From an uncultured bacterium (GTDB taxonomy: Bacteria; Cloacimonadota; Cloacimonadia; Cloacimonadales; Cloacimonadaceae): a DNA stretch of 53,589 bases. Under the pieces are notes generated by a model. The model was not told where the DNA came from. It saw only the letters and a program-made list of their open reading frames with translations, and ran no database searches. Every line of letters begins with the position of its first letter. Position 1 is the stretch's first letter. This document shows positions 9,000 to 17,777 of the stretch, piece after piece. The translations under genes were made by a program, and so were the position numbers. The stretch spans positions 1 through 53,589 of the forward strand of contig CALGPA010000024.1 in the NCBI GenBank assembly GCA_937960795.1. Reading direction: 5' to 3'.

Positions 9000-10999
9000 A
9001 TTTCTTCTCCTCTTTCGGTAAATCTATGAAATGCCCTGAGTGCCAAGAAAAGGATGATGGCAGCGGGAATGACCACCCAGTAATGAAGATTCTCGGAATC
9101 CATCATAACCAGCTTGATAATCTGCGATCCGGAAAATACCGAGATCAAAAGGGCAAGGCCATTGTTGATAGTGTGCGCGATCATCGAATGAATGATGGAT
9201 CCACTTCTGAGAGTGAGATATCCTAAGAGAGCGCCGAGCAAAAAGACCGGTACAAAGCGGAAAGGATCAAGGTGGAAAGCGGCAAAGAGTAGGGCTGTGA
9301 TCACTATGTTCACCTTCATCCCATACTTTTGGAAGAAGCGCGGGAAGAGACCTCTAAAGAGCAATTCTTCGCAGAATCCGGGGGCTACTGCCACTACAAG
9401 GAAGCTGCCCCACAACGGCAGATTCATCTCAAAAAGCTTGCCCAAGCTCTCCAGATAGTGCTCAGGGAAGGGATAGATGCTATTGATAAACTGGGCTAGG
9501 ATGGCTACGATGACCGTTGCCGGGATCGCAATAAAGGGAATCAGGATGAGCTCTTTGAGCCTGGGCATGGTGATCCTCAGGACGGGCGCTGCTTTCATCT
9601 TGAGGACTTTGAGCAGGATGAAAACGGGCAGGGCTATGACGATAACTTGTGTCATCACCAAGCCACGTGCCAGATCCTGCATTTGCCATCTGGATGCCAC
9701 ATAATAGAGCAGCAGGAGCGCCAGCGTAAAATAGACCATGCCATTGTATGGCGTGAAGAAATTGGCTCTGTTTTTCTTGATGCCCTTTAGACTGGAGCTA
9801 TCATCATCCGAGCGCATCAGGACGCCTTCATTGTTGAAAAGTTTGATCGATCCCCAAATAGCGATGATCACCAAGACCACCGTACTGAGGATCGTGATCA
9901 TGAGGTGTGAGACCTGATATTCATTGACCATCACAGCCTTAAAAAGCAGGGATATATTTACGATCGGAATCATAGCCATGAGCGAATTCATCTCAATCGC
10001 CGGCAAAAAACTGATCATAGCCATGATCATGGAGACCATCATCAGAGGGGATTCATAGGTGCGAGCTTCCTTCATGTTGCGGCTGAAGGTTGATATCGAA
10101 AGCAATATCGCCGCAAAAAGCGTGGCAAGTGGAAGCATCGCCGCCAAGAGGATCAAGATCGCTTTGATCGGCATCCCCGCTCCTGCCATATCCAGACCGG
10201 ATTGGGATAGCATAAAACGTAGCGAAAAGCTGATGCTAAAGAGATTCACGATCAGATTGAGCATACTGAGCGTGATGATGGTCAGAAACTTGCCAATCAC
10301 TATCTCCAGTCTGCCGACCGAAGCTACCAATAGAGTTTCCAATGTTTTACGTTCTTTTTCTCCCGCCACCAAATCTGCTGCGACGACCGATGCCCCCGTG
10401 AAAAGCATAATGATCATGATGTATGGCAAAAACATGCCCAAGATCATGCCCATCTTCTTTTGGGAATCAGCAGTGTCACGACCTCGAACATCCACCATGT
10501 TCATAAGCTCGGGACTGATGCCAGATATCTGCAGTTGGTCCGAGATCAATTCGGTCTCTATATCCTCAAGTACATCAAAGATCTTGCCATAGGTCATGTT
10601 GCTGCGTTCGTTGGCAGCGTCGTATTGGATGTAGATGTGATACTTGATCAGCCCGTCACCTGCCAGGCTATCCTTGAGGGTCACAACAGACTGGATCTCT
10701 TTGGCATCATAGAGGCCTTGGACATCATCTCCGGCGGGGATGAAGCTGAAGTTTGGGATCTCTTCCAAGCCTGCAATCAGGCGAGATGAGATCTGAGTAT
10801 TTACACTATCGATGATAGCGACTGTAGCTCCGCGCTCCTCAAGTACACCGGTTTGCCGGGTCATGATGGCATTGAAGCCGATGATCAGTACGGGATACAA
10901 AATTACGGGCAAGAGCAGGGTGGTAAACAGGGTGCGTTTGTCCCGCAGAACCTCCATGAGCTCTTTACGGAAGACGATCATCACTTTCCTAAAATTCAT
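8984..10999 (-). CDS. ABC-2 permease fused to CPBP intramembrane protease
   Basis: This is a 671-residue membrane protein with two parts. Residues about 1-400 resemble the NatB/ABC-2 permease: N-terminal FRKELMEVLRDKRTLFTTLL, a large extracytoplasmic loop, then ADLVAGEKERKTLETLLVA before a bundle of helices. Residues about 415-665 are a CPBP (CAAX protease/bacteriocin-processing) domain with the motifs EELLFRG (Glu-Glu...Arg), FAAFH and HSMIAHTINN, which provide the expected catalytic Glu and His residues. Such fusions are known in bacteria, but the substrate is unknown. The gene overlaps the NatA-like ATPase by 11 bases upstream and glmS by 16 bases downstream. With the ATPase it should form an exporter, perhaps for Na+ or a peptide. 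Confidence 0.85.
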   Translation of the reverse strand: MNFRKVMIVFRKELMEVLRDKRTLFTTLLLPVILYPVLIIGFNAIMTRQTGVLEERGATVAIIDSVNTQISSRLIAGLEEIPNFSFIPAGDDVQGLYDAKEIQSVVTLKDSLAGDGLIKYHIYIQYDAANERSNMTYGKIFDVLEDIETELISDQLQISGISPELMNMVDVRGRDTADSQKKMGMILGMFLPYIMIIMLFTGASVVAADLVAGEKERKTLETLLVASVGRLEIVIGKFLTIITLSMLNLIVNLFSISFSLRFMLSQSGLDMAGAGMPIKAILILLAAMLPLATLFAAILLSISTFSRNMKEARTYESPLMMVSMIMAMISFLPAIEMNSLMAMIPIVNISLLFKAVMVNEYQVSHLMITILSTVVLVIIAIWGSIKLFNNEGVLMRSDDDSSSLKGIKKNRANFFTPYNGMVYFTLALLLLYYVASRWQMQDLARGLVMTQVIVIALPVFILLKVLKMKAAPVLRITMPRLKELILIPFIAIPATVIVAILAQFINSIYPFPEHYLESLGKLFEMNLPLWGSFLVVAVAPGFCEELLFRGLFPRFFQKYGMKVNIVITALLFAAFHLDPFRFVPVFLLGALLGYLTLRSGSIIHSMIAHTINNGLALLISVFSGSQIIKLVMMDSENLHYWVVIPAAIILFLALRAFHRFTERGEEICAES

Positions 11000-11756
11000 G
11001 AGCTTGCACCTCGACTTCGTCGCTAAAGAGATTTACATAGTGCACAAAGATATCGTCCAGATCCATCTGTCCCGTTTCCTCACGAAGCAGATCAAGGCTG
11101 CCCTCAGCCAGAATCTTGCCTTTGTGGATCATCACGATCCGATCTGCCAAGCGTTCTGCTTCGCGCATGATATGAGTGCTAAAAAGGACGCATTTACCCC
11201 GCTCTTTGCAGCTGCGGATAAAGGAAATGATGTTCCTGGCAGTGAGGATATCAAGCCCTGATGTGGGCTCATCAAGGATCATCACCGGGGGATCATGGAT
11301 GATGGATCTCACGATTGACACCTTCTGCTTCATGCCTGTGGAGAGGAACTCTATCTTCTTGTCCATGAAGTCTTTCATATCCAGAAGCTCAGCCATCTCA
11401 TCCATTCTTTGCGTGATGTCTTTGTCATCCATGGAATATAGCCTGCCGAAGTAGCGAATAAACTCATGAACTCTCAGGCGGTTATACAGGCCGGTATCCC
11501 CAGAAAGGAAGCCCAGATTCTCTCTGACCTTGTCGGGATCTTTACGGATATCCCAGCCATGAATGGTGGCAGTGCCTCCGGAGGGCTGAAAGACCGTGGA
11601 GAGCACTCTCATGGTGGTCGTCTTGCCAGCGCCATTGACGCCGAGTAGGCAGACTATCTCATTGTCATTTGCGGTAAATGAGACGTCGTCAACAGCGTAG
11701 AACTTGCTGCCATCTTTTTTAGGGAATTCTTTCACCAAGTTTTGCACAGATATCAT
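10989..11756 (-). CDS. ABC transporter ATP-binding protein, NatA-like
   Basis: This 255-residue ATPase has Walker A GVNGAGKTT (39-47), a signature with LSTGMKQK instead of LSGGQ, Walker B VMILDEP followed by SGLD, and the switch-region histidine in FSTHIMREAERLA. The altered signature LSTGMKQK is common in NatA/CcmA-like exporters. It should power the adjacent permease-CPBP protein. The open frame extends 40 codons further upstream, but AGGAG right before the ATG at 11756 and the family's normal start (ISVQNLVKEF) make this start the convincing one. A hairpin at 11788-11809 separates it from the gcvT-like gene. Confidence 0.92.
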   Translation of the reverse strand: MISVQNLVKEFPKKDGSKFYAVDDVSFTANDNEIVCLLGVNGAGKTTTMRVLSTVFQPSGGTATIHGWDIRKDPDKVRENLGFLSGDTGLYNRLRVHEFIRYFGRLYSMDDKDITQRMDEMAELLDMKDFMDKKIEFLSTGMKQKVSIVRSIIHDPPVMILDEPTSGLDILTARNIISFIRSCKERGKCVLFSTHIMREAERLADRIVMIHKGKILAEGSLDLLREETGQMDLDDIFVHYVNLFSDEVEVQAHEF

Positions 11757-11779
11757 GTCGGCTCCTATGAATCTATTAA

Positions 11780-11809
11780 AATGAAGACGGCTCCCCGTGA
11801 AGAGAGCCG
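11780..11809 (-). terminator. Putative intrinsic terminator after the gcvT-like gene
   Basis: On the minus strand CGGCTC (11809-11804) pairs with GAGCCG (11793-11788), flanked by TTGCGG and a pyrimidine-rich TCTTCATTTT. It lies just after the gcvT-like stop at 11816 and upstream of the NatA-like gene. The T-rich tail is interrupted, so it may be leaky. Confidence 0.5.
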
Positions 11810-11815
11810 CAACCG

Positions 11816-13207
11816 CTATAGTTTCTCGATGTTCTTGAGCGCTTTGGGCGCAGTGGCGACTGAGACCCCTTCGCAAGTGATGTAGCCCAGAACGGGGCTT
11901 CCGTTGGGTTGTTGATCGGAATCTTCACGGAAGAATTGCACCGGGATCCTGATCGGATTGCCATCGTAGATAGTGATGTCTTTGCCTTCGGAATCTTGCT
12001 CAAAAGGATTTTCATAGAGCCATGCCAAGCCGATGGCGGCGGTTCCGGCGGGATCATTTACGTTCTTCCTCTTGGAGCCGATTGCCAGACGCTGATCTTG
12101 GCTGAGATTTGGAGAGTTTATGCTTGAAGTGACCTTTCCCAGACGCTTGCCATCGCGATAAACTCCACGTCCGCTGACGATTCCTTCACTGATAATGATA
12201 TTCAAGCTCTTGCTGACACCCTTTTCGATCTCTTTAACCAAGGCTTTCTTCCCGATAAACTCATCTTTGGAAAGATCCACCGCAGCCTCAAAGAGAGGAG
12301 CGTTGATGGGATTGTGCTCAGGATCATACTCAGCACCCATGAGAGGAAGCCCAAAAGCTCCGGCAGACATCCTGTTTTCGTCACGCCCGCCCAAGCCGAC
12401 CAATAGGCCACCCAAGTCCAGAGCTTTGCTGACGATCTTCTTAAAGTCTCCTTCGGCCTTGGCTTTGGGAATGTAGATCTCCCAACCCCAACGATTAGTG
12501 TAGCCCGTGCGGCTAAAGTAATATGTGTGAGAATCCAGCTCTACTTCGTTGAACGAGAAGAAATTCATGTTTTTCTCAGGGTTATTGCGATTACGGAGCA
12601 CTTTGTCAGAATAGACTTCCTTGATGAGCCTATAAGAGAGTGGTCCCTGCACGTCCACTTTCACCAAATCCTCGGAGATATCTTCCGCTTCGACCTCCTC
12701 CCCATCGCGCTTTTGGGCCATGATCCGATCAATATCAGCGATCATGCGGATGGTCTCACCATCACGTGAGATCTCATCTGTGATATCATGCCCGGCATTG
12801 ACTACAGCGATAAACTCGTCTTCCTTGATGCGCATCACGATCATGTCATCCTGCACTCCCCCATTTTCATTCAAAAGCAAGGTATACTTGCAAGAACCGA
12901 TCTTCATATCGGAAAAAGAAGCGCCCAAACTGCGGTTTAGCAAAGCTACAGCGTCTTTTCCCCAGATGCGGATCTGACCCATATGGTCGATATTGTAGAC
13001 TGCGACCTTATTCACCGCTGCTGCTTCTTCCAAGACAGAAGTCAGGTAGTGCACAGCCATCTCATATTCCCCAAAGTTGCTACGCTTGATCGAGCCCATA
13101 GCAATGCCTTTGTGTTTTGCCAAGTAGGGTAGATACCAAGTTTCTTCCAAGTCGGTAAGGAAGGTCTTACGGATGTTTTTAGGAAAATCAAAACCGTATT
13201 TCTTCAT
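11816..13207 (-). CDS. GcvT-like aminomethyltransferase, elongated
   Basis: The 463-residue protein resembles the tetrahydrofolate-binding GcvT/YgfZ fold. Visible features are GGVQDDMIVMRI with the conserved Asp pair, YFSRTGYTNRWGWEIYIP (the GcvT TGYTGE region), GLGGRDENRMSAGAFGLPLM and FEAAVDLSKDEFIGKKAL. The family is usually about 360 residues; the extra length lies in charged insertions (around DGEEVEAEDISED and in the C-terminal barrel). No gcvH or gcvP is nearby, so a classical glycine cleavage role is unproven; a one-carbon or demethylation role is possible. An upstream open stretch of 77 codons runs through tRNA-Pro and is rejected: TTGGAG precedes the ATG at 13207. Confidence 0.82.
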   Translation of the reverse strand: MKKYGFDFPKNIRKTFLTDLEETWYLPYLAKHKGIAMGSIKRSNFGEYEMAVHYLTSVLEEAAAVNKVAVYNIDHMGQIRIWGKDAVALLNRSLGASFSDMKIGSCKYTLLLNENGGVQDDMIVMRIKEDEFIAVVNAGHDITDEISRDGETIRMIADIDRIMAQKRDGEEVEAEDISEDLVKVDVQGPLSYRLIKEVYSDKVLRNRNNPEKNMNFFSFNEVELDSHTYYFSRTGYTNRWGWEIYIPKAKAEGDFKKIVSKALDLGGLLVGLGGRDENRMSAGAFGLPLMGAEYDPEHNPINAPLFEAAVDLSKDEFIGKKALVKEIEKGVSKSLNIIISEGIVSGRGVYRDGKRLGKVTSSINSPNLSQDQRLAIGSKRKNVNDPAGTAAIGLAWLYENPFEQDSEGKDITIYDGNPIRIPVQFFREDSDQQPNGSPVLGYITCEGVSVATAPKALKNIEKL

Positions 13208-13306
13208 GACAAAGTCTCCAAGATTATTTTTCTTTTCAACGTCCCAAGATATGGCTTTTTTGTAAAGCCTTTTTTTGCCATGGCCATAGACGCGAAATCT
13301 GAAGAC

Positions 13307-13337
13307 AAAAAAAGATCGGCAGGCTAAGCCACCGATC
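13307..13337 (-). terminator. Intrinsic terminator after tRNA-Pro
   Basis: On the minus strand GATCGG (13337-13332) pairs with CCGATC (13319-13314), with an inner GGC/GCC pairing, followed directly by seven T residues (13313-13307). It lies 8 bases beyond the encoded CCA of tRNA-Pro and upstream of the gcvT-like gene. Confidence 0.85.
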
Positions 13338-13344
13338 AAAGTGA

Positions 13345-13422
13345 TGGTCGGGATGACAGGATTTGAACCTGCGACCACTTGAACCCCATTCAAGTACGCT
13401 ACCCGGACTGCGCTACATCCCG
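13345..13422 (-). tRNA. tRNA-Pro (anticodon GGG)
   Basis: The minus strand forms a cloverleaf with acceptor CGGGATG/CATCCCG, D stem GCGC/GCGT, anticodon stem CTTGA/TCAAG with loop ATGGGGT (anticodon GGG), and T arm GCAGG-TTCAAAT-CCTGT. The discriminator A and CCA end are encoded (13345-13348). The C1-G72 pair and A73 agree with tRNA-Pro identity. Length is 78 bases. It is followed by a good terminator (13307-13337). Confidence 0.97.
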
Positions 13423-13777
13423 ACCGGATATGTACCATAGATTTAATTCATGTTTTTTTGGCAAGGAAAAAATGCATCCTCATTTAACGATTCTGCTCTA
13501 TCTAGCTAATATAGTGGCAGATATCCGCTTGGGTTTATTGTTTCAATACTCTTCCCTCACGAGCCGCGGCGCCATCTTCGCCAATGTCCTCCCCAGGCTT
13601 TGGATGCTCTTTCATCCCTGCCGAGAAGTTCCTTAGCCCGATTATGGAAGACTACAAGAGGCCTCTTTGAGACAGCATAGTCAATACAGTTGGCGAAGCT
13701 GTCTCAAAAAAGGACTTGACGAATAAAGCCCTCAGAGCTCTAATGATAAAAATCATAAAACTATATGGAGCAGATAG
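13423..13777. other. Intergenic region upstream of hydF
   Basis: This 355-base divergent gap contains no convincing gene. Besides the tRNA-Pro upstream sequence (13423 to about 13470), it has an 11-base perfect inverted repeat TTTGAGACAGC (13666-13676) / GCTGTCTCAAA (13698-13708). The putative hydF promoter at 13716-13744 starts only 7 bases after the right arm. The arm position suggests an operator or cruciform; no long T tract follows on either strand. Confidence 0.5.
13716..13744 (+). promoter_or_regulatory. Putative sigma70-type promoter of the hydF operon
   Basis: TTGACG (13716-13721) and TCTAAT (13739-13744) are separated by exactly 17 bases and lie 34 bases upstream of the hydF ATG. 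Each hexamer differs from consensus by one base. Confidence 0.65.
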
Positions 13778-14986
13778 ATGAGCATCACTCCTCGCGGTGA
13801 AAGACTGATTATTGCCCTTTTGGGCAAAAGAAATGCAGGAAAATCCAGCCTTATTAATGCGATCGTGGGCCAGGAGATTGCTATAGTCTCAGAGATTCCC
13901 GGAACCACTACCGATCCTGTTGACAAACATTATGAATTGCTGCCTTTGGGGCCTGTCACTTTCTACGACACGGCCGGAGTGGACGATTCAGGTGAGCTTG
14001 GCAAGAAGCGCGTGACCGCCACTACCAAGGTCTTGTATCGTGCGGACATCGTCCTCTTTGTCAATGACGGCAGTGCTTTTGACAAGCATGAAATGAAGAT
14101 GCTCTTTAAGTGCCTTGAGATGGAGATCCCATTGATCATTGTGTTTAACAAAAACGACCAAGGCTCCGCCGCATCGAGCAATATCGACTTTTGTCAAAGC
14201 CATAGTCTGGATCATGTAAGCGTCTCTGCACAAGGGAAGATCGGCATCCAGGTGCTCAAAGAAGCGCTGATCCGCAAAGCACCCAAAAAGGCAATAGACG
14301 ATCGCATTCTCTTAGGTGACATGCTCGCTCCAAAATCCCGCGTGATCCTCGTCTGCCCCATCGACAGTGCTGCTCCGAAAGGACGCCTGATCCTGCCGCA
14401 GGTGCAAGCTATCCGTGATGCACTAGATCATGACTCACTGGCTATCGTAGTAAAAGAAACTGAGCTCAAAGAAGCCCTGGATATGCTCAAGGATCCACCC
14501 GACATGGTCATCACGGATTCTCAAGCCATCGAGATGGTAAATCGTCTTACTCCTGAGCCCGTTGAGTTGACCACTTTCTCCGTGCTTTTTGCACGTTACA
14601 AAGGCGAGCTGGACATCCTGATAACCGGCATTGAGCAGATGGACAAGCTCAAAGATAAAGACAAGGTCCTGATCGCAGAAGCTTGCTCGCATCATGTTCA
14701 AAAAGACGACATCGGCAGAGTCAAGCTTCCCAAATGGATCAGCGACTATTCCGGTAAAGATCTGATCTATGAAACCTATGCGGGACACGACTTCCCGGAT
14801 AATCTGGAAGAATATGCCCTCTGCGTGCACTGTGGAGGATGCATGATCAATGTCGCAGAAATGAATCGCCGCATCTTAGAATGCCATAGACGTGGCGTTC
14901 CGATCACAAACTATGGACTGACAATTTGCAAAGTGCACGGTGCCTTTGACCGCGCCATTGCACCGCTAATGAGGGTAAAGAAGTGA
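13778..14986 (+). CDS. hydF: [FeFe]-hydrogenase H-cluster maturation GTPase HydF
   Basis: HydF is the scaffold GTPase on which the 2Fe subcluster of [FeFe]-hydrogenase is built and from which it is delivered. The 402 residues show an N-terminal Era/TrmE-like G domain (GKRNAGKSS at 16-24, PGTTTDP, DTAG, NKND), a dimerisation region and a C-terminal FeS domain. The cluster ligands are visible: C-S-H-H near residue 303 and CVHCGGC near 349-355, matching the family's C-x-H...H-C-x2-C pattern. GGAG lies 7 bases before the ATG. HydE, HydG and hydrogenase genes are not in the window. The nitrilase gene starts within its stop (GTGA). Confidence 0.95.
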   Translation: MSITPRGERLIIALLGKRNAGKSSLINAIVGQEIAIVSEIPGTTTDPVDKHYELLPLGPVTFYDTAGVDDSGELGKKRVTATTKVLYRADIVLFVNDGSAFDKHEMKMLFKCLEMEIPLIIVFNKNDQGSAASSNIDFCQSHSLDHVSVSAQGKIGIQVLKEALIRKAPKKAIDDRILLGDMLAPKSRVILVCPIDSAAPKGRLILPQVQAIRDALDHDSLAIVVKETELKEALDMLKDPPDMVITDSQAIEMVNRLTPEPVELTTFSVLFARYKGELDILITGIEQMDKLKDKDKVLIAEACSHHVQKDDIGRVKLPKWISDYSGKDLIYETYAGHDFPDNLEEYALCVHCGGCMINVAEMNRRILECHRRGVPITNYGLTICKVHGAFDRAIAPLMRVKK

Positions 14987-15783
14987 CTTACAAAGTATCA
15001 GTTTTACAGTATGAACCCATCTTTTTGGAACCCAAGAAAAACTTTCAGACCCTATTTGACATGCTCAAAAGTGCCGAGACCGATCTGGTCGTCCTACCCG
15101 AGCTTGCTCTCTCGGGATATGTCTTCAAAAGTCAGGATGAGGTAGAACGCATTGCCGAAAGCATCCCCCATGGGGAGATCTTCCAGGGCTTCCAAGCTCT
15201 TGCCGCTGACAAGAATATGAGCATAGTATATGGTTTTGCAGAAAAAGCAGACGATAGATTCTACAATAGCTCAGCCTTGGTGAATCCCGACGGCAGCTAT
15301 GACATCTATCGTAAGATCCAGCTCTTCTATCGAGAAAAGCTCTTCTTTAGCCCCGGAGATCGCCCATATGCCATCAGCACCGCCAAGTCCGGCGTTAAGA
15401 TCGGAATGATGGTGTGTTTTGACTGGCAATTCCCGGAAGCCGCGCGCAGTCTTGCTTTACAAGGCGCTCAGATCATCGCTCATCCGGCAAACCTGGTGCT
15501 CCCCTGGTGCCAAGAAGCTATGAAGACCAGATCTTTGGAAAACCGTGTCTTTTCGATCACGTCAAACCGCACCGGCACCGAACACAATGGCGATCTCAGC
15601 CAATACTTCACGGGACAAAGCCAGATTTTGGGCACAAAAGGTGAGATCCTGATTCGCATGAACGACACCGAAGCCGGGCTATATACAGTCGAGATTGACC
15701 CCAAATCCGCACAAGACAAAAGCGTCACCGATCTCAATGATGCCTTTGGCGACAGACGCACAGACATGTATCGCCTCTCATGA
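14983..15783 (+). CDS. Carbon-nitrogen hydrolase (nitrilase/omega-amidase family)
   Basis: The 266 residues form one CN-hydrolase domain. The catalytic Glu is in VVLPELALSGYVF, the Lys in DIYRKIQLFYREKLFF, and the Cys in GMMVCFDWQFPEAARSLAL. It would hydrolyse or transfer an amide of a small cytoplasmic metabolite. The omega-amidase/N-carbamoyl-type branch seems likely because of the C-F-D-W/R-F-P-E pattern, but the substrate is not predictable. The start is GTG at 14983 overlapping the hydF TGA, and the stop overlaps the ligA ATG, so translation is probably coupled on both sides. Length is typical for the branch. Confidence 0.9.
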   Translation: MTYKVSVLQYEPIFLEPKKNFQTLFDMLKSAETDLVVLPELALSGYVFKSQDEVERIAESIPHGEIFQGFQALAADKNMSIVYGFAEKADDRFYNSSALVNPDGSYDIYRKIQLFYREKLFFSPGDRPYAISTAKSGVKIGMMVCFDWQFPEAARSLALQGAQIIAHPANLVLPWCQEAMKTRSLENRVFSITSNRTGTEHNGDLSQYFTGQSQILGTKGEILIRMNDTEAGLYTVEIDPKSAQDKSVTDLNDAFGDRRTDMYRLS

Positions 15784-17777
15784 ATCAAGACAAACTCAAA
15801 GACAGAATTGACTTTCTCAAAGGCGAGATCGAGCGTCACAACCGCCTTTACTATGCTCAGGCTGATCCGGAAATTACGGACTTTGAGTATGATATGCTTG
15901 TGCAAGAGCTTAGGGATCTTTCTCAGAAGCTAAATCCGGACGAAGAACCTCAGATTCTATCCGAAGTCGGCAATGATCTTGCGCCCAATGCCAAAAACAT
16001 CCCTCACAAGCTTCGCATGGCAAGCCTGGATAATGCCTACTCGCCCGACGAAGTTTTGGCATGGTGGGACAAAATCTCTTTGGATCTTAGCTTTCGGCCA
16101 CCCGTCTGTTTGGAGCTCAAGATCGATGGATTTGGCATCAATCTCTTCTACAACGATGGTGATTTGCAATATGCCACCACACGCGGAGACGGCAATATCG
16201 GCGAAGACGTGACGGCGAATTTCCTTAATATCCCCGGGATTCCGCATCGTATCTCATACAATGGAGAGATCGAGATTCGGGGAGAGATATATTTTCCCAC
16301 CAATGCCTTTCTGAGCTTGAATAAAGCGCGCGAAGCCAAGGGGGAAAAGCTCTTTGCCAATCCTAGAAACGCCGCGGCAGGCTCGATCAAGCTCAAAGAT
16401 ATCAAGCTGGCAAAATCCCGCCCTCTTAGTGCATTGTTCTATAGCACCGGCTTTGTATCGCAAGATTTCGCCATAAACAGCCAGTCATCGCTTTTGGATT
16501 GGCTCTCACACGAAGGCTTCCCTGTATGTGACAAACGCAGGATCTGCCAAGATCATGCTTGCGTAGTAGCTTTCTTTGCAGATATGGAAAGGCTCAGACC
16601 CGAGCTTGATTTCGAGATCGACGGTGTAGTGGTGAAGCTGGATGACTTTTCTTTGCATAGATCCCTTGGCTACACAGCCAAGAGCCCTAAATGGGCGATT
16701 GCGTATAAATTCAAGCCTGAAGAGAAGGAGACCACACTTATAGATGTGGAGTATCAGGTAGGGCGCACAGGTGCCATCACCCCGGTGGCAATCCTGGATC
16801 CGGTCTACATCTCAGGGACGACTGTCGCACGCAGCACTTTGCACAATTTTGACGAGATTCGCAGGCTTGATCTTCACGAAGAAGACACTATCTTGCTTAT
16901 TAAAAGTGGAGAGATCATACCCAAGATCATCAAAGTGATCAAAGCCAAGCGTAAGCCTGATGCCAAGGAGATTTCTCTTCCTTCCCGATGCCCAATCTGC
17001 GACAGCCCTCTTTCCCGAGAAGCTGAAGCTGCTATAGAATATTGCAGTTCTGCTGATTGCCCGGCTCAGCTTGCTCGCAGCATAGAACACTTTGTCTCGC
17101 GAGACGCCATGGATATCTCCGGCTTGGGAAGCTCATTGGTCAGAAAGTTTTTGGATGAAAAGATCATCACGAGCGTCGCTGATATCTATCGCATTGATTT
17201 TGCACGCGTAGCCCAAATGCCCGGCATGGGAGAAAAGTCTGCCCAAAAGCTTAAAGATGCTATAGTTGATTCCAAAAAGAAGAATCTGGATCGCGTGATA
17301 TACGCCCTTGGCATACGTTTTGTCGGGACTGTCACAGCGCTCAATCTTGCCCGTCACTTCGGGAGCATGGAGTCTGTAATGGATGCAGATCTTCAGAGGC
17401 TTGCAGAAGTTCCGGAGGTCGGACAAAAGATAGCAGTATCCATCCGAGACTATTTTTCAAATCCCCACAACCAATCCCTCATCTCAGAGCTAAAAGAGCA
17501 AGGCATAAACCTTGGATACATTGCCGATCTCAGATCTTCCGCTTTGGATGGCAAGACTTTCTTGATCACGGGCAAGTTAAATCACTATGGCAGAAAAGAA
17601 ATTGAGAATATCATCATGAGCCATGGTGGCAAGATCCTAAGTAGTGTATCCAAGTCTCTAGATTATCTGATTGTCGGCGAAAAGCCCGGATCCAAGCTCA
17701 CAAAAGCAGAGAAGATACCTCAGATCAAGATCATCACCGAAGATGAAGCACTTGATCTCATGGAGTCAGAGTCATGA
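15780..17777 (+). CDS. ligA: NAD-dependent DNA ligase
   Basis: LigA seals nicks during replication and repair using NAD+. All domains are visible in 665 residues: the Ia domain with NRLYYAQADPEITDFEYD, the adenylation domain with catalytic Lys114 in LELKIDG, the OB fold, and a four-Cys zinc finger (CPIC...CSSADC, near 405-427). Helix-hairpin-helix repeats follow (MPGMGEKSAQKL, VPEVGQKIAVSI), then a C-terminal BRCT domain (GKTFLITGKL...LIVGEKPGSKL). Length and order match the bacterial enzyme. ATGA overlaps join it to the nitrilase gene before it and to the LptF/G gene after it. Confidence 0.97.
   Translation: MNQDKLKDRIDFLKGEIERHNRLYYAQADPEITDFEYDMLVQELRDLSQKLNPDEEPQILSEVGNDLAPNAKNIPHKLRMASLDNAYSPDEVLAWWDKISLDLSFRPPVCLELKIDGFGINLFYNDGDLQYATTRGDGNIGEDVTANFLNIPGIPHRISYNGEIEIRGEIYFPTNAFLSLNKAREAKGEKLFANPRNAAAGSIKLKDIKLAKSRPLSALFYSTGFVSQDFAINSQSSLLDWLSHEGFPVCDKRRICQDHACVVAFFADMERLRPELDFEIDGVVVKLDDFSLHRSLGYTAKSPKWAIAYKFKPEEKETTLIDVEYQVGRTGAITPVAILDPVYISGTTVARSTLHNFDEIRRLDLHEEDTILLIKSGEIIPKIIKVIKAKRKPDAKEISLPSRCPICDSPLSREAEAAIEYCSSADCPAQLARSIEHFVSRDAMDISGLGSSLVRKFLDEKIITSVADIYRIDFARVAQMPGMGEKSAQKLKDAIVDSKKKNLDRVIYALGIRFVGTVTALNLARHFGSMESVMDADLQRLAEVPEVGQKIAVSIRDYFSNPHNQSLISELKEQGINLGYIADLRSSALDGKTFLITGKLNHYGRKEIENIIMSHGGKILSSVSKSLDYLIVGEKPGSKLTKAEKIPQIKIITEDEALDLMESES

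Noticed and set aside
8990..9010. glmS ribozyme or leader riboswitch
   Set aside because: The glmS start overlaps the upstream coding region, leaving no untranslated leader.
11757..11876. 40-codon upstream extension of the NatA-like ATPase
   Set aside because: It reads through the terminator-like hairpin at 11788-11809, and AGGAG sits directly before the ATG at 11756.
6926..13422. tRNA genes as flanks of an integrated island
   Set aside because: The region between tRNA-Phe and tRNA-Pro holds housekeeping-type genes, no integrase, and I saw no repeated tRNA 3' fragment as att site.
13208..13438. 77-codon upstream extension of the gcvT-like gene (frame open to 13438)
   Set aside because: It runs through the complete tRNA-Pro gene and its terminator. 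The family N-terminus and TTGGAG mark ATG 13207.
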